23,302 bases of DNA, taken from assembly GCA_934424575.1 (NCBI GenBank), contig CAKRXU010000039.1, positions 1 to 23,302 on the forward strand, given 5' to 3'. The stretch is from an uncultured Blautia sp. (GTDB lineage: Bacteria > Bacillota > Clostridia > Lachnospirales > Lachnospiraceae). The translations under genes and the position numbers were made by a program. How positions within the stretch are numbered: the first letter of the stretch is position 1; the number at the start of each line of letters is the position of its first letter. This document shows, in pieces, positions 1-6,846 of this stretch. The notes below the pieces were generated by a model, which made no database searches, was not told where the DNA came from, and was given only the letters and a program-made list of their open reading frames with translations.

Positions 1-72
1 CAGGCGTATCCGCCGATATTTAGCCTTGTCGCTTAAAGCGACTGAGGAGCATGTGACTTCAGTCATGTGAGA
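1..72 (+). mobile_element. Probable right end of an IS200/IS605-type (TnpB) element, partial
   Basis: The first ~72 bases do not continue the ABC permease reading frame that follows: TAG (21-23) and TGA (54-56) stop that frame. They hold two hairpins. One is a perfect inverted repeat, GTCGCTTAAAGCGAC, at about 29-43; the other is CATGTGACTTCAGTCATGTG at 50-69, about nine pairs with two G-U pairs. The arrangement, a hairpin with a CTTCAGT-like apex followed by host DNA, resembles the 3' end of IS200/IS605 elements, which also forms the omega-RNA scaffold of TnpB. A second frame is open from base 2 to a TGA at 68-70 (ending in residues EEHVTSVM) and could be the tail of TnpB. The family assignment is from memory of the pattern and no transposase domain is in view; a chimeric contig edge is the alternative. 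Confidence 0.45.
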
Positions 73-74
73 TC

Positions 75-539
75 CACTACGATGAGGATGCTTTTTCTAT
101 CTCAGATCAGTCGGAGATCATGGATACGATGGAAAGTGTCAACAGTACGATGGCACTGATGATCGGTGGTATCGCAGCAATCTCCCTTCTGGTCGGCGGC
201 ATTGGGATCATGAACATTATGCTGGTCTCCGTGACAGAGCGTACCAGGGAGATCGGAATCCGAAAAGCGATCGGGGCCTGCAAGAGAACGATCATGATGC
301 AGTTTCTTCTGGAAGCGCTGATCGTCAGTATCATGGGCTGCTTCGCCGGAATCGGACTTTCGTGGGTGATTCTGAAGCTTGTGGGGATTTTTGCCCCGTC
401 CATGCAGTTTACGATGGATATGCGTGTGGTATGGATCTCCGTAGCATTTACAGGCCTGATCGGTATTATCTTCGGTCTGTACCCGGCCAACAAAGCAGCC
501 AGAAAAAAGCCGATCGACGCACTTCGCTATTCAGGTTAA
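75..539 (+). pseudogene. 3' fragment of a MacB/FtsX-type ABC transporter permease
   Basis: This is the C-terminal part of the permease subunit of a MacB-like ABC exporter (MacB/LolCE/FtsX superfamily). Family-like sequence begins near YDEDAFSIS at about 80 and runs to the stop at 537-539. The signature segments are LVGGIGIMNIMLVSVTERTR and EIGIRKAIGA, and the C terminus GLYPANKAARKKPIDALRYSG-like tail typical of these proteins. Three membrane segments are visible: around the GGIAAISLLVGGIGIMNIML stretch, one after FLLEALIVS, and one before the GLYPANKAA motif. The first possible start in frame is ATG at 120, but it lies inside the conserved domain with no ribosome binding site, so it is not a true start. 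The N-terminal membrane segment and periplasmic-type domain are missing. The break coincides with the probable insertion-element end at the window's left edge, so the gene is probably disrupted; a partner ATPase gene would be expected further upstream. Confidence 0.75.
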
Positions 540-571
540 ACAGCGATAAAAATCGTGTCGAACGAAAATTG

Positions 572-600
572 TTGACCCTCACGGAGAATACTCTTATAAT
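572..600 (+). promoter_or_regulatory. Sigma-A-type promoter P1 of the cell wall hydrolase gene
   Basis: TTGACC (572-577) and a perfect TATAAT (595-600) are separated by 17 bp. Transcription would start near 607 and give a leader of about 165 nt before the ATG at 774. Confidence 0.65.
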
Positions 601-663
601 AATGATATCTGCAGATCGATCCATAACAACCAGGTCTTCTAACCCCTTATCAAGAAAAAATAC

Positions 664-692
664 TTGACAGGAGCGCGATTATTAAATATAAT
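664..692 (+). promoter_or_regulatory. Sigma-A-type promoter P2 of the cell wall hydrolase gene
   Basis: TTGACA (664-669) and TATAAT (687-692) with a 17 bp spacer: both hexamers and the spacer match the consensus exactly. The start would fall near 699, about 75 nt before the coding region. It is 92 bp downstream of P1. Confidence 0.75.
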
Positions 693-773
693 TTTCTTAT
701 AAATTACGAAAATATTACAGAAAAAATAATTTCAGAAAAGAAGACATAATGAAATTGCAAGGATTATAAGAGT

Positions 774-1649
774 ATGAAGAAATCAGAATTATCAGAGAAT
801 CAGAACCCGGAGCCCGTTAAGGGTAACAATAAGATGAACAACAGGATGAAACTGCCGGCCTCATTGAGAGCCTTTGTTTCACTGACCGTATGTGCCGCTA
901 CCGTACTGACCGTATCCGGCGGCATTAAGATCGCGGACAGCCTTAACAGGCAGAACAGAGTCTATGCGGCAGCAGACAGCACAGGAAGCAGTATTTATGA
1001 AGGCGCGAATTATGATCTGCCATCAGGGATCGCAGGTGTGGCTTCTGGCGTGAGCGGAACTCCTTCTGCAGGAATGACGATCAACCGTATCGGAACTTCC
1101 TGTGAGGATGTGATCGTAGGACAGCGTGTACAGAAGATCACCAGTCAGGCAGTTGAGATGAATGTCAGTGAATCCATGGCAACGACCATCGACAATTTTG
1201 ATTCCAAGGTCGTATCTTCTGCGAAGATGATGTCTGATGAGGATTATCAGAACCTTCTGCAGATCGTGGAGGCAGAAGCAGGAACAGAGGATATCAAGGG
1301 CAGGATCATGGTTGCCAATGTGATCATGAATCGCGTCAAATACAGTGAATTTCCAGATAATGTCACGGACGTCATCTGGGAGTACAATAATGGCGTAGCT
1401 CAGTTTTCGCCGGTTGAGGATGGACGGATTTCAGAAGTCACCGTTTCACAGGAGACGAAGGATGCCGTCAGACAGGTCCTTGAAGGAACGGATTATTCCC
1501 AGGGCGCGTTGTTCTTTATCCAGAAATCAGCCGCAGCCAGGGACAATATCTCCTGGTTTGACAAGAACCTCAAGAAGCTGTTCAAGCACGGTGTACATGA
1601 ATTTTATACATATCCGGATGAGGTGCTTGCAGCAAACGCAGAGAACTAG
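774..1649 (+). CDS. SleB-like cell wall hydrolase (Hydrolase_2 family), exported
   Basis: A 291-residue protein predicted to cleave peptidoglycan outside the membrane. The C-terminal ~130 residues match the SleB/Hydrolase_2 pattern: LLQIVEAEAG with E168 as the likely catalytic glutamate, then VANVIMNRVKYSEFPDNV, DVIWE, the QFSP motif, and a conserved end with SWFDK and HEFYTY. A hydrophobic stretch at about residues 30-47 (LRAFVSLTVCAATVLTVSGG) after a basic N terminus acts as signal or anchor; residues 65-155 are a low-complexity linker without a recognised domain. AAGGA at 759-763 supports ATG 774; a second start at 834, preceded by AAGGGT, would shorten the cytoplasmic tail by 20 residues and is equally possible. 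The gene is a single transcription unit with two promoters and a terminator. SleB itself acts in spore germination, but many clostridial homologues have no known role; there is no YpeB gene next to it. Confidence 0.8.
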   Translation: MKKSELSENQNPEPVKGNNKMNNRMKLPASLRAFVSLTVCAATVLTVSGGIKIADSLNRQNRVYAAADSTGSSIYEGANYDLPSGIAGVASGVSGTPSAGMTINRIGTSCEDVIVGQRVQKITSQAVEMNVSESMATTIDNFDSKVVSSAKMMSDEDYQNLLQIVEAEAGTEDIKGRIMVANVIMNRVKYSEFPDNVTDVIWEYNNGVAQFSPVEDGRISEVTVSQETKDAVRQVLEGTDYSQGALFFIQKSAAARDNISWFDKNLKKLFKHGVHEFYTYPDEVLAANAEN

Positions 1650-1696
1650 AATATAGCAGCCGGACAGGCAGAACATACAGGGACAACAGAGTATAC

Positions 1697-1732
1697 AGCT
1701 CCGAGAGAATGAGAATCTTTCGGAGCTTTTTG
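1697..1732 (+). terminator. Intrinsic terminator of the cell wall hydrolase gene
   Basis: AGCTCCGAGAGA (1697-1708) pairs with TCTTTCGGAGCT (1716-1727), 12 pairs with one G-U, loop of 7, followed by TTTT. Confidence 0.85.
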
Positions 1733-1762
1733 AATTTTACTATGGAATTTTACACGTTACCG

Positions 1763-1771
1763 TGGTATACT
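1763..1771 (+). promoter_or_regulatory. Possible extended -10 promoter of thrC
   Basis: TGGTATACT at 1763-1771 fits an extended -10 element (TGnTATACT). No good -35 hexamer is seen at the usual distance. It lies 45 bp before the ATG. Confidence 0.4.
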
Positions 1772-1815
1772 ATGACAAAAATCAAAAAAGAACCAAAGAA
1801 AGGCAGGAAGGATAC

Positions 1816-3306
1816 ATGCAGGTATTATATAAGAGCACCAGAGGCAAAGGCGAGACAGTAACAGCGTCTATGGCTATTTTGAAAGGACTTTCCGAAGACG
1901 GAGGTTTGTTCGTACCTACTTCTATTCCGAAACTGGATGTTCCTGTAGAGAAACTTGCTCAGATGACATATCAGGAAACAGCCTATGAAGTTATGAGCCG
2001 TTTTCTTACAGATTTTACAGAAGAAGAGCTGAAGAACTGTATTGCAAATGCATACGATGAGAAATTCGACACCACAGAGATCGCACCGCTTCATGAGGCA
2101 GATGGAGCTTACTATCTGGAGCTGTTCCACGGTTCTACCATCGCTTTCAAGGATATGGCACTGTCCATTCTTCCACATCTTATGACAACAGCAGCGAGAA
2201 AGAACCAGGTCAAGAACGACATCGTGATCCTGACTGCAACTTCCGGAGATACCGGTAAGGCTGCACTGGCTGGTTTTGCAGATGTTCCGGGAACAAGAAT
2301 CATCGTATTCTATCCGAAGCACGGTGTAAGCCCGATCCAGGAGAAACAGATGGTAACTCAGAAGGGTGCCAACACAGCAGTTGTAGGTATCACAGGAAAC
2401 TTCGACGACGCACAGACCGCAGTCAAGAAAATGTTCAACGATAAGGAACTTGCCGCAGAGCTTAATGAGGCAGGCTTCCAGTTCTCCTCCGCAAACTCCA
2501 TCAATATCGGCCGTCTGGTACCGCAGATCGTATATTATGTATATGCTTATGCGAAACTGGTCAAGAAAGGTGCCATCAAGGCAGGAGATGAGATCAACGT
2601 TGTTGTTCCGACCGGAAACTTTGGAAACATCCTTGCTGCATTCTATGCAAAACAGATGGGACTTCCGATCCACAAACTGATCTGTGCTTCCAATGAGAAC
2701 AAAGTCCTGTTTGATTTCTTCCGCACAGGAACTTACGACAGAAAGAGAGATTTTATCCTTACAACTTCTCCGTCCATGGATATCCTGATCTCCAGCAACC
2801 TGGAGCGTCTGATCTACCGTCTCACAGGCGAGAACGCAGAGAAATGTGCAGAGCTGATGCAGGCATTAAGCCAGGGCGGTGAGTACACGATCACAGACGA
2901 AATGAAAGCAGGACTCGCTGACTTCTACGGAAACTACTGCAGCGAAGCAGAGACCAAAGAAGCGATCCATGAGACATTTGAGAAGGCAGACTACGTGATC
3001 GACCCGCATACAGCAGTTGCTGCAGGCGTTTACAAGAAATATGTCAAAGACACAAACGACACTCTTCCGACCGTGATCGCATCCACAGCAAGCCCGTACA
3101 AATTCACAAGAAGTGTTATGGCTGCAATCTCCAACAAGGGAGAGGGACTGGATGACTTCGCACTGGCAGATGAGCTGACCAAGATCTCCGGGGTTAAGAT
3201 CCCGAGAGCAGTAGAGGAGATCCGTACAGCACCTGTCCTTCATGACAGAGTTGTAGATGCACCGGATATGCCGGCAGCAGTTAAGGACATCCTTGGAATC
3301 CACTGA
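1816..3306 (+). CDS. thrC: Threonine synthase
   Basis: Converts O-phosphohomoserine to threonine and phosphate using pyridoxal phosphate; last step of threonine synthesis, cytoplasmic. The 496-residue protein begins MQVLYKSTRGKGE and has EDGGLFVP near the N terminus, typical of the longer, bacterial/fungal type of threonine synthase. The cofactor lysine is K112 in HGSTIAFKDMA. ATSGDTGKAAL and VVPTGNFGNILAA are the phosphate-binding and glycine-rich loops. Start: ATG 1816 has AGGAAGG at 1806-1811 directly upstream; a GTG at 1762 in the same frame would lie within the promoter and was not used. It stands alone between two terminators; the homoserine genes are not nearby. The sequence looks intact and of normal length. 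Confidence 0.95.
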   Translation: MQVLYKSTRGKGETVTASMAILKGLSEDGGLFVPTSIPKLDVPVEKLAQMTYQETAYEVMSRFLTDFTEEELKNCIANAYDEKFDTTEIAPLHEADGAYYLELFHGSTIAFKDMALSILPHLMTTAARKNQVKNDIVILTATSGDTGKAALAGFADVPGTRIIVFYPKHGVSPIQEKQMVTQKGANTAVVGITGNFDDAQTAVKKMFNDKELAAELNEAGFQFSSANSINIGRLVPQIVYYVYAYAKLVKKGAIKAGDEINVVVPTGNFGNILAAFYAKQMGLPIHKLICASNENKVLFDFFRTGTYDRKRDFILTTSPSMDILISSNLERLIYRLTGENAEKCAELMQALSQGGEYTITDEMKAGLADFYGNYCSEAETKEAIHETFEKADYVIDPHTAVAAGVYKKYVKDTNDTLPTVIASTASPYKFTRSVMAAISNKGEGLDDFALADELTKISGVKIPRAVEEIRTAPVLHDRVVDAPDMPAAVKDILGIH

Positions 3307-3344
3307 GAATAAACTATAATCAAATAACGAAGTAATAATAAAAG

Positions 3345-3402
3345 ATATCCTGACAGATCCTCTGTTTTATTGAGCAGTGTGGTCTGTGCAGGATATTTTT
3401 TT
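3345..3402 (+). terminator. Terminator of thrC with long imperfect stem
   Basis: ATATCCTGACAGA pairs with TCTGTGCAGGATAT (one bulged G), closing on an inner short stem and an apex GTTTTATTGAG; followed by seven T after the stem. The apex closely resembles that of the terminator at 16443-16482. Confidence 0.85.
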
Positions 3403-3419
3403 ATGGGGAAAGATGGAAA

Positions 3420-3461
3420 ATTAAGAAACTTTAAGAAATGATTCAGGAAATGTTAAAGAGA
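3420..3461 (+). promoter_or_regulatory. Phased direct repeats upstream of the acylation operon, possible OmpR-type operator
   Basis: Four related 9-base units occur on the same DNA face: TTAAGAAAC (3421), TTAAGAAAT (3431), TTCAGGAAA (3442) and TTAAAGAGA (3453). The spacing is 10, 11 and 11 bp. OmpR/PhoB-type regulators bind tandem half-sites with about this period, and such a regulator is encoded in the operon that follows. No good -35/-10 pair is visible between the repeats and the ATG at 3552, which would suit an activator-dependent promoter. The link to the regulator is inference. Confidence 0.4.
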
Positions 3462-3551
3462 CTGTGTAAAAATATGACACGTAAGGGCAGGTGAAAGTTA
3501 GAAACATGACATACTGAACTTTTGCGATTTTAAATATGGAGGATAACTAAT

Positions 3552-5144
3552 ATGGCATATCATCAGGGAATCTACCTGTTCTGCTTTCTTCCTTTTGTTG
3601 TACTTGTTTATGCATTGACTCCCAGGAAAATCCGGCGTGCGGTCCTGATACTGGCAGGATACGTCTTTTTCTGGTCTTTCAGCCGCTGGCTTGTCGTTTA
3701 CCTGATCGGAGTAACGACATTGATCTATGGAATCGGATGTCATATGGATCATCTGAAAGCTGAGGGAAAAAAGAAGGCAAAAGAACAGGGAGCCAGAGAG
3801 ACCCGTACTTTCATAAAGAAGCAGTATAAGTCCAGAGAAAAAAGAACGCTGATCGTAGGGATCCTGCTCCTTCTGGGGATCCTTGGATATCTGAAATATT
3901 GTAATTTCTTTGTGACAAATATAAATCATATCCTTGAAATGTCAGGAAGATCAGTCTTCCTTCAGCCGCAGACACTGCTGGTTCCGATCGGAATCTCTTT
4001 TTACACACTGGAAGCTGTCGGATACATGGCAGATGTGTACTGGGGCAGGATCCATGCGGAGAAAAACTGGGCAAAAATAGCATTGTTTCTTGGATTTTTT
4101 CCGCAGATCATGGAGGGACCGATCGGTACGTGGAATGAGACTGCTGATGCACTCTGGGAATGTGCACCAGTACGCATGGAAAATCTTGCACAGGGGACCA
4201 TACGTATTGTATGGGGAATGTTCAAGAAGATCGTAGTTGCAGACAGGCTGTATGTGATCGTACAGATGATCTTTGAACATTATCAGAATTACCATGGCGT
4301 GATGATCCTGGTCGGGGCAGTTTCCTATACGCTGCAGCTTTATATGGAGTTTTCCGGCTGCATGGATATTGTGATTGGAAGCGGAAATCTGTTTGGTGTG
4401 GCTTTGCCCGAAAACTTCCGTCAGCCATTTTTTTCTGGAAATGCTTCGGAATTCTGGAGAAGATGGCACATTACTCTGGGCGCATGGCTCAAAGCCTATG
4501 TGTTTTATCCGGTTTCTGTCTCCGGGATCGTAAAAAAATGGAATCATTTTGGAAGAGAACATGCAGGAAAATATCTTACAAAGATGGGTATTTTTGCCCT
4601 GACATTGTTTCCAGTCTGGATCAGTAATGGTCTGTGGCATGGAGCACAGTGGAATTATATTTTTTATGGAATGTATTATTTTGTGATCCTGCTCGCAGGA
4701 GAAGCGGTAGCACCTGTCAGAGAAAGATTCCTTAAGAAATTTGACCTGAATGAAAAGGCCCTGTACTGGAGAGTGCCGCAGATATTAAAAACCTGGGTGA
4801 TCATTTTTACAGGTGAGATGTTCTTTCGGGCAAATGGACTGAGAGCAGGATTACATATGTTTGGAAGTATTTTTCATGGGTTTGAATCATACAGGCTCTG
4901 GGATGGAAGCCTGCTCCACTTAGGGCTGTCTGCACCTGACCTTGGAATTACTGTCGTGGGCATCCTGGTGGTCGCTGTTTATGATATTCTGAAAGAAAGG
5001 GGAATGCTGAACTGGTCAAAACTGCAGCAGATGAAAGTTCCGTCACGGTGGCTTTTGTATTATGTACTTATTTTTGCAGTAATTCTGTTTGGAGCATATG
5101 GTACCGGTTATCAGCAGGTAGATTTGATCTATGCAGGATTTTAG
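3552..5144 (+). CDS. MBOAT-family O-acyltransferase (AlgI/DltB-like)
   Basis: A 530-residue polytopic membrane protein that would move acetyl or another acyl group from a cytoplasmic donor across the membrane to an extracellular glycan or wall polymer. Hydrophobic segments run from residue 8 to the C terminus. The MBOAT core is clear: ASEFWRRWHITLGAWLKAYV with H306, then ISNGLWHGAQWNYIFYG with H363, the invariant catalytic histidine. PQIMEGPIGTW corresponds to the conserved early PQ..GPI segment of AlgI-like proteins. GGAGG at 3538-3542 fixes the ATG at 3552. The stop overlaps the next gene by 14 bp. Length (about 470-530 in the family) and motifs are normal. The partner resembles the second protein of alginate/peptidoglycan O-acetylation pairs; the acceptor polymer cannot be told from the window because no polysaccharide synthesis genes adjoin it. 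No dltA/dltC is present, so teichoic acid D-alanylation is unlikely. Confidence 0.88.
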   Translation: MAYHQGIYLFCFLPFVVLVYALTPRKIRRAVLILAGYVFFWSFSRWLVVYLIGVTTLIYGIGCHMDHLKAEGKKKAKEQGARETRTFIKKQYKSREKRTLIVGILLLLGILGYLKYCNFFVTNINHILEMSGRSVFLQPQTLLVPIGISFYTLEAVGYMADVYWGRIHAEKNWAKIALFLGFFPQIMEGPIGTWNETADALWECAPVRMENLAQGTIRIVWGMFKKIVVADRLYVIVQMIFEHYQNYHGVMILVGAVSYTLQLYMEFSGCMDIVIGSGNLFGVALPENFRQPFFSGNASEFWRRWHITLGAWLKAYVFYPVSVSGIVKKWNHFGREHAGKYLTKMGIFALTLFPVWISNGLWHGAQWNYIFYGMYYFVILLAGEAVAPVRERFLKKFDLNEKALYWRVPQILKTWVIIFTGEMFFRANGLRAGLHMFGSIFHGFESYRLWDGSLLHLGLSAPDLGITVVGILVVAVYDILKERGMLNWSKLQQMKVPSRWLLYYVLIFAVILFGAYGTGYQQVDLIYAGF

Positions 5145-6126
5145 AAAAAGATTAGCAGGGCCGGTGGTTTTCTGTGTGGTCCTTTTGTGTCTCCTGATGG
5201 CAGCTTCTGCGGTGATGTCTGCTCTGGCACGAACAGATACAGCTCTGGTGCAGAACAGAAACAAGAGTATGGTTGAGCTGGAAAATGAACCGGCAGATAC
5301 GATCGATGTTCTTGTGATCGGGGACAGTGAGAGTTATACGACAATTTCTCCAATGGAAATCTGGGACAAAGAAGGCATTCCTTTTTATGTAGGCGGACAG
5401 CCCGGTCAGAAAATACAGGAGAGCTACTACATGCTCAAAAAAGCACTCCAGACCCAGAAGCCAAAAGTTGTTGCGATCGAGACAAATGTAATGTTCCGGC
5501 CGCAGAGTGTAGTGTGTGGCATCGAAGAAACTTTGGCACAGACGATGCTTTATTATTTTCCAGTATTTCGTCTTCATAATTCCTGGAAAGCATGGGTGGC
5601 GGGAAAAGCGAAAGATAGTCAGATGTTTTATAAAGGATTTGTTCTCAGAGACATTGTGGATGCCTATACAGGCGGATCTTATATGAAAAAAACCACGAAA
5701 ACGGAACAGATATCCCGTGTTACAAAATTTATGATGGATCAGATCGTCAGTCTGTGCAGGAAAAATAATATCCAGCTCTTTCTGTACAGCGCGCCGTCTC
5801 CGAAGAACTATTCTTTCCGGAAACATAATACCATTGAGGCATATGCGAAAAAAAACGGACTTAAATATCTGGATCTGAACCTGAAAATTAAAGAACTGGG
5901 TATAGACTGGTCAGAAGACAGTCTTGATAAAGGTGATCATCTGAATATACTTGGGGCTGTAAAAGTATCGGATTATCTTGGCAGATATCTGAAAAAAGAG
6001 TATCATTTAAAGAGCAGAAAAAGTGAAAATACATACAGATCCTGGGATAAGTTGTTGGAGCAGTATCAGGAAGCAGCACGAAATGCAGAAAAACAGGCAA
6101 AAAAGAAAGTAAAGGCGGGAGGATGA
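5131..6126 (+). CDS. Membrane-anchored SGNH/GDSL-type protein paired with the MBOAT
   Basis: A 331-residue protein with one N-terminal membrane anchor (about residues 9-30, GPVVFCVVLLCLLMAASAVM) and an outside-facing domain. LVIGDSESYTTISPM gives the GDS block with S66 as likely nucleophile; near the C terminus DKGDHLNILGA has D269-H270, as expected for the Asp/His block of SGNH hydrolases or DltD-like proteins. Between them lies IETNVMF. The tail (about 295-331) is highly charged and lysine-rich. Such proteins work with MBOAT partners to place acyl groups on extracellular polymers (AlgX/AlgJ, PatB, DltD as analogues). It begins 14 bp inside the MBOAT gene with no clear ribosome binding site, suggesting translational coupling, and is followed after 3 bp by the regulator gene. 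Which analogue it matches most closely cannot be settled by eye. Confidence 0.72.
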   Translation: MQDFRKRLAGPVVFCVVLLCLLMAASAVMSALARTDTALVQNRNKSMVELENEPADTIDVLVIGDSESYTTISPMEIWDKEGIPFYVGGQPGQKIQESYYMLKKALQTQKPKVVAIETNVMFRPQSVVCGIEETLAQTMLYYFPVFRLHNSWKAWVAGKAKDSQMFYKGFVLRDIVDAYTGGSYMKKTTKTEQISRVTKFMMDQIVSLCRKNNIQLFLYSAPSPKNYSFRKHNTIEAYAKKNGLKYLDLNLKIKELGIDWSEDSLDKGDHLNILGAVKVSDYLGRYLKKEYHLKSRKSENTYRSWDKLLEQYQEAARNAEKQAKKKVKAGG

Positions 6127-6129
6127 ACA

Positions 6130-6846
6130 TTGAGTAAAGAGAGAATATTGATCGTTGAGGATGATGCAGACATCCGTGAGGGCGTCAGGATCCTTCTGGA
6201 AAGTGAAGATTATATGGTAGATGAGGCAGAAAATGGCAGGGAAGGACTTGAGAATCTTCGGGATGACACAGATCTTGTCATTCTGGATATTATGATGCCG
6301 GGGATCTCCGGGCTTCGTACCTGCGAGGAAATAAGAAAGATATCGAATGTCCCGGTGTTATTCCTGACAGCCAAAGTACAGGAATCTGACAAGCTGATCG
6401 GACTGATGGCCGGAGGAGATGACTATCTTACCAAGCCGTTCTCCTATGCAGAACTTCTGGGGAGAGTCAAGGCACTCCTTCGGAGATATAAAGTTTATAT
6501 GGGCAAAAATGAAACCTCAGACAGTCAGGAGGATAATTACATAAAGATCGGCAATGTCCGGATCAACTGCAATTATAATGAAGTATTTGTAGATGGAAAA
6601 GAGAAAGAACTTTCTGAGCTTGAGTATCGGCTTCTGCTTCTTCTGATGGAACATCCGCGTAAAATATTTTCTGCACAGAACATTTATGAAAGTGTCTGGA
6701 ACGAACCATATTTTTATTCCTGCAACGGTACGGTGATGGTCCATATCCGGAAACTTCGGGTAAAGATCGAAAAAGATCCTCAGAATCCCAGATATATAAC
6801 GACCGTGTGGGGAAAGGGGTATAAATTTGACACAAGGTATTCCTAG
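6130..6846 (+). CDS. OmpR/PhoB-family response regulator
   Basis: A 238-residue two-domain transcription factor. The receiver domain (1-120) has the acidic pair D11-D12, phosphoacceptor D53 in LVILDIMMPG, T80 and K102 (YLTKPF). The C-terminal winged-helix domain (about 135-236) has ELSELEYRLLLLLMEHP, the recognition segment NGTVMVHIRKLRVKIE, and ends ITTVWGKGYKF, all typical of the family. The start is a TTG at 6130, chosen because GGGAGG (6117-6122) lies 7 bp upstream and the protein then begins MSKERILIVEDD; the nearby ATG at 6123 is out of frame and reads only four codons. It is co-transcribed with the acyltransferase genes and the kinase, which points to control of this operon or of envelope genes. 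Direct repeats at 3421-3461 are a candidate binding site. Confidence 0.93.
   Translation: MSKERILIVEDDADIREGVRILLESEDYMVDEAENGREGLENLRDDTDLVILDIMMPGISGLRTCEEIRKISNVPVLFLTAKVQESDKLIGLMAGGDDYLTKPFSYAELLGRVKALLRRYKVYMGKNETSDSQEDNYIKIGNVRINCNYNEVFVDGKEKELSELEYRLLLLLMEHPRKIFSAQNIYESVWNEPYFYSCNGTVMVHIRKLRVKIEKDPQNPRYITTVWGKGYKFDTRYS

Noticed and set aside
1762..1815. N-terminal extension of threonine synthase from GTG 1762
   Set aside because: It lies in the likely -10 region, has no ribosome binding site, and the family N terminus MQVLYKST begins at 1816 behind AGGAAGG.
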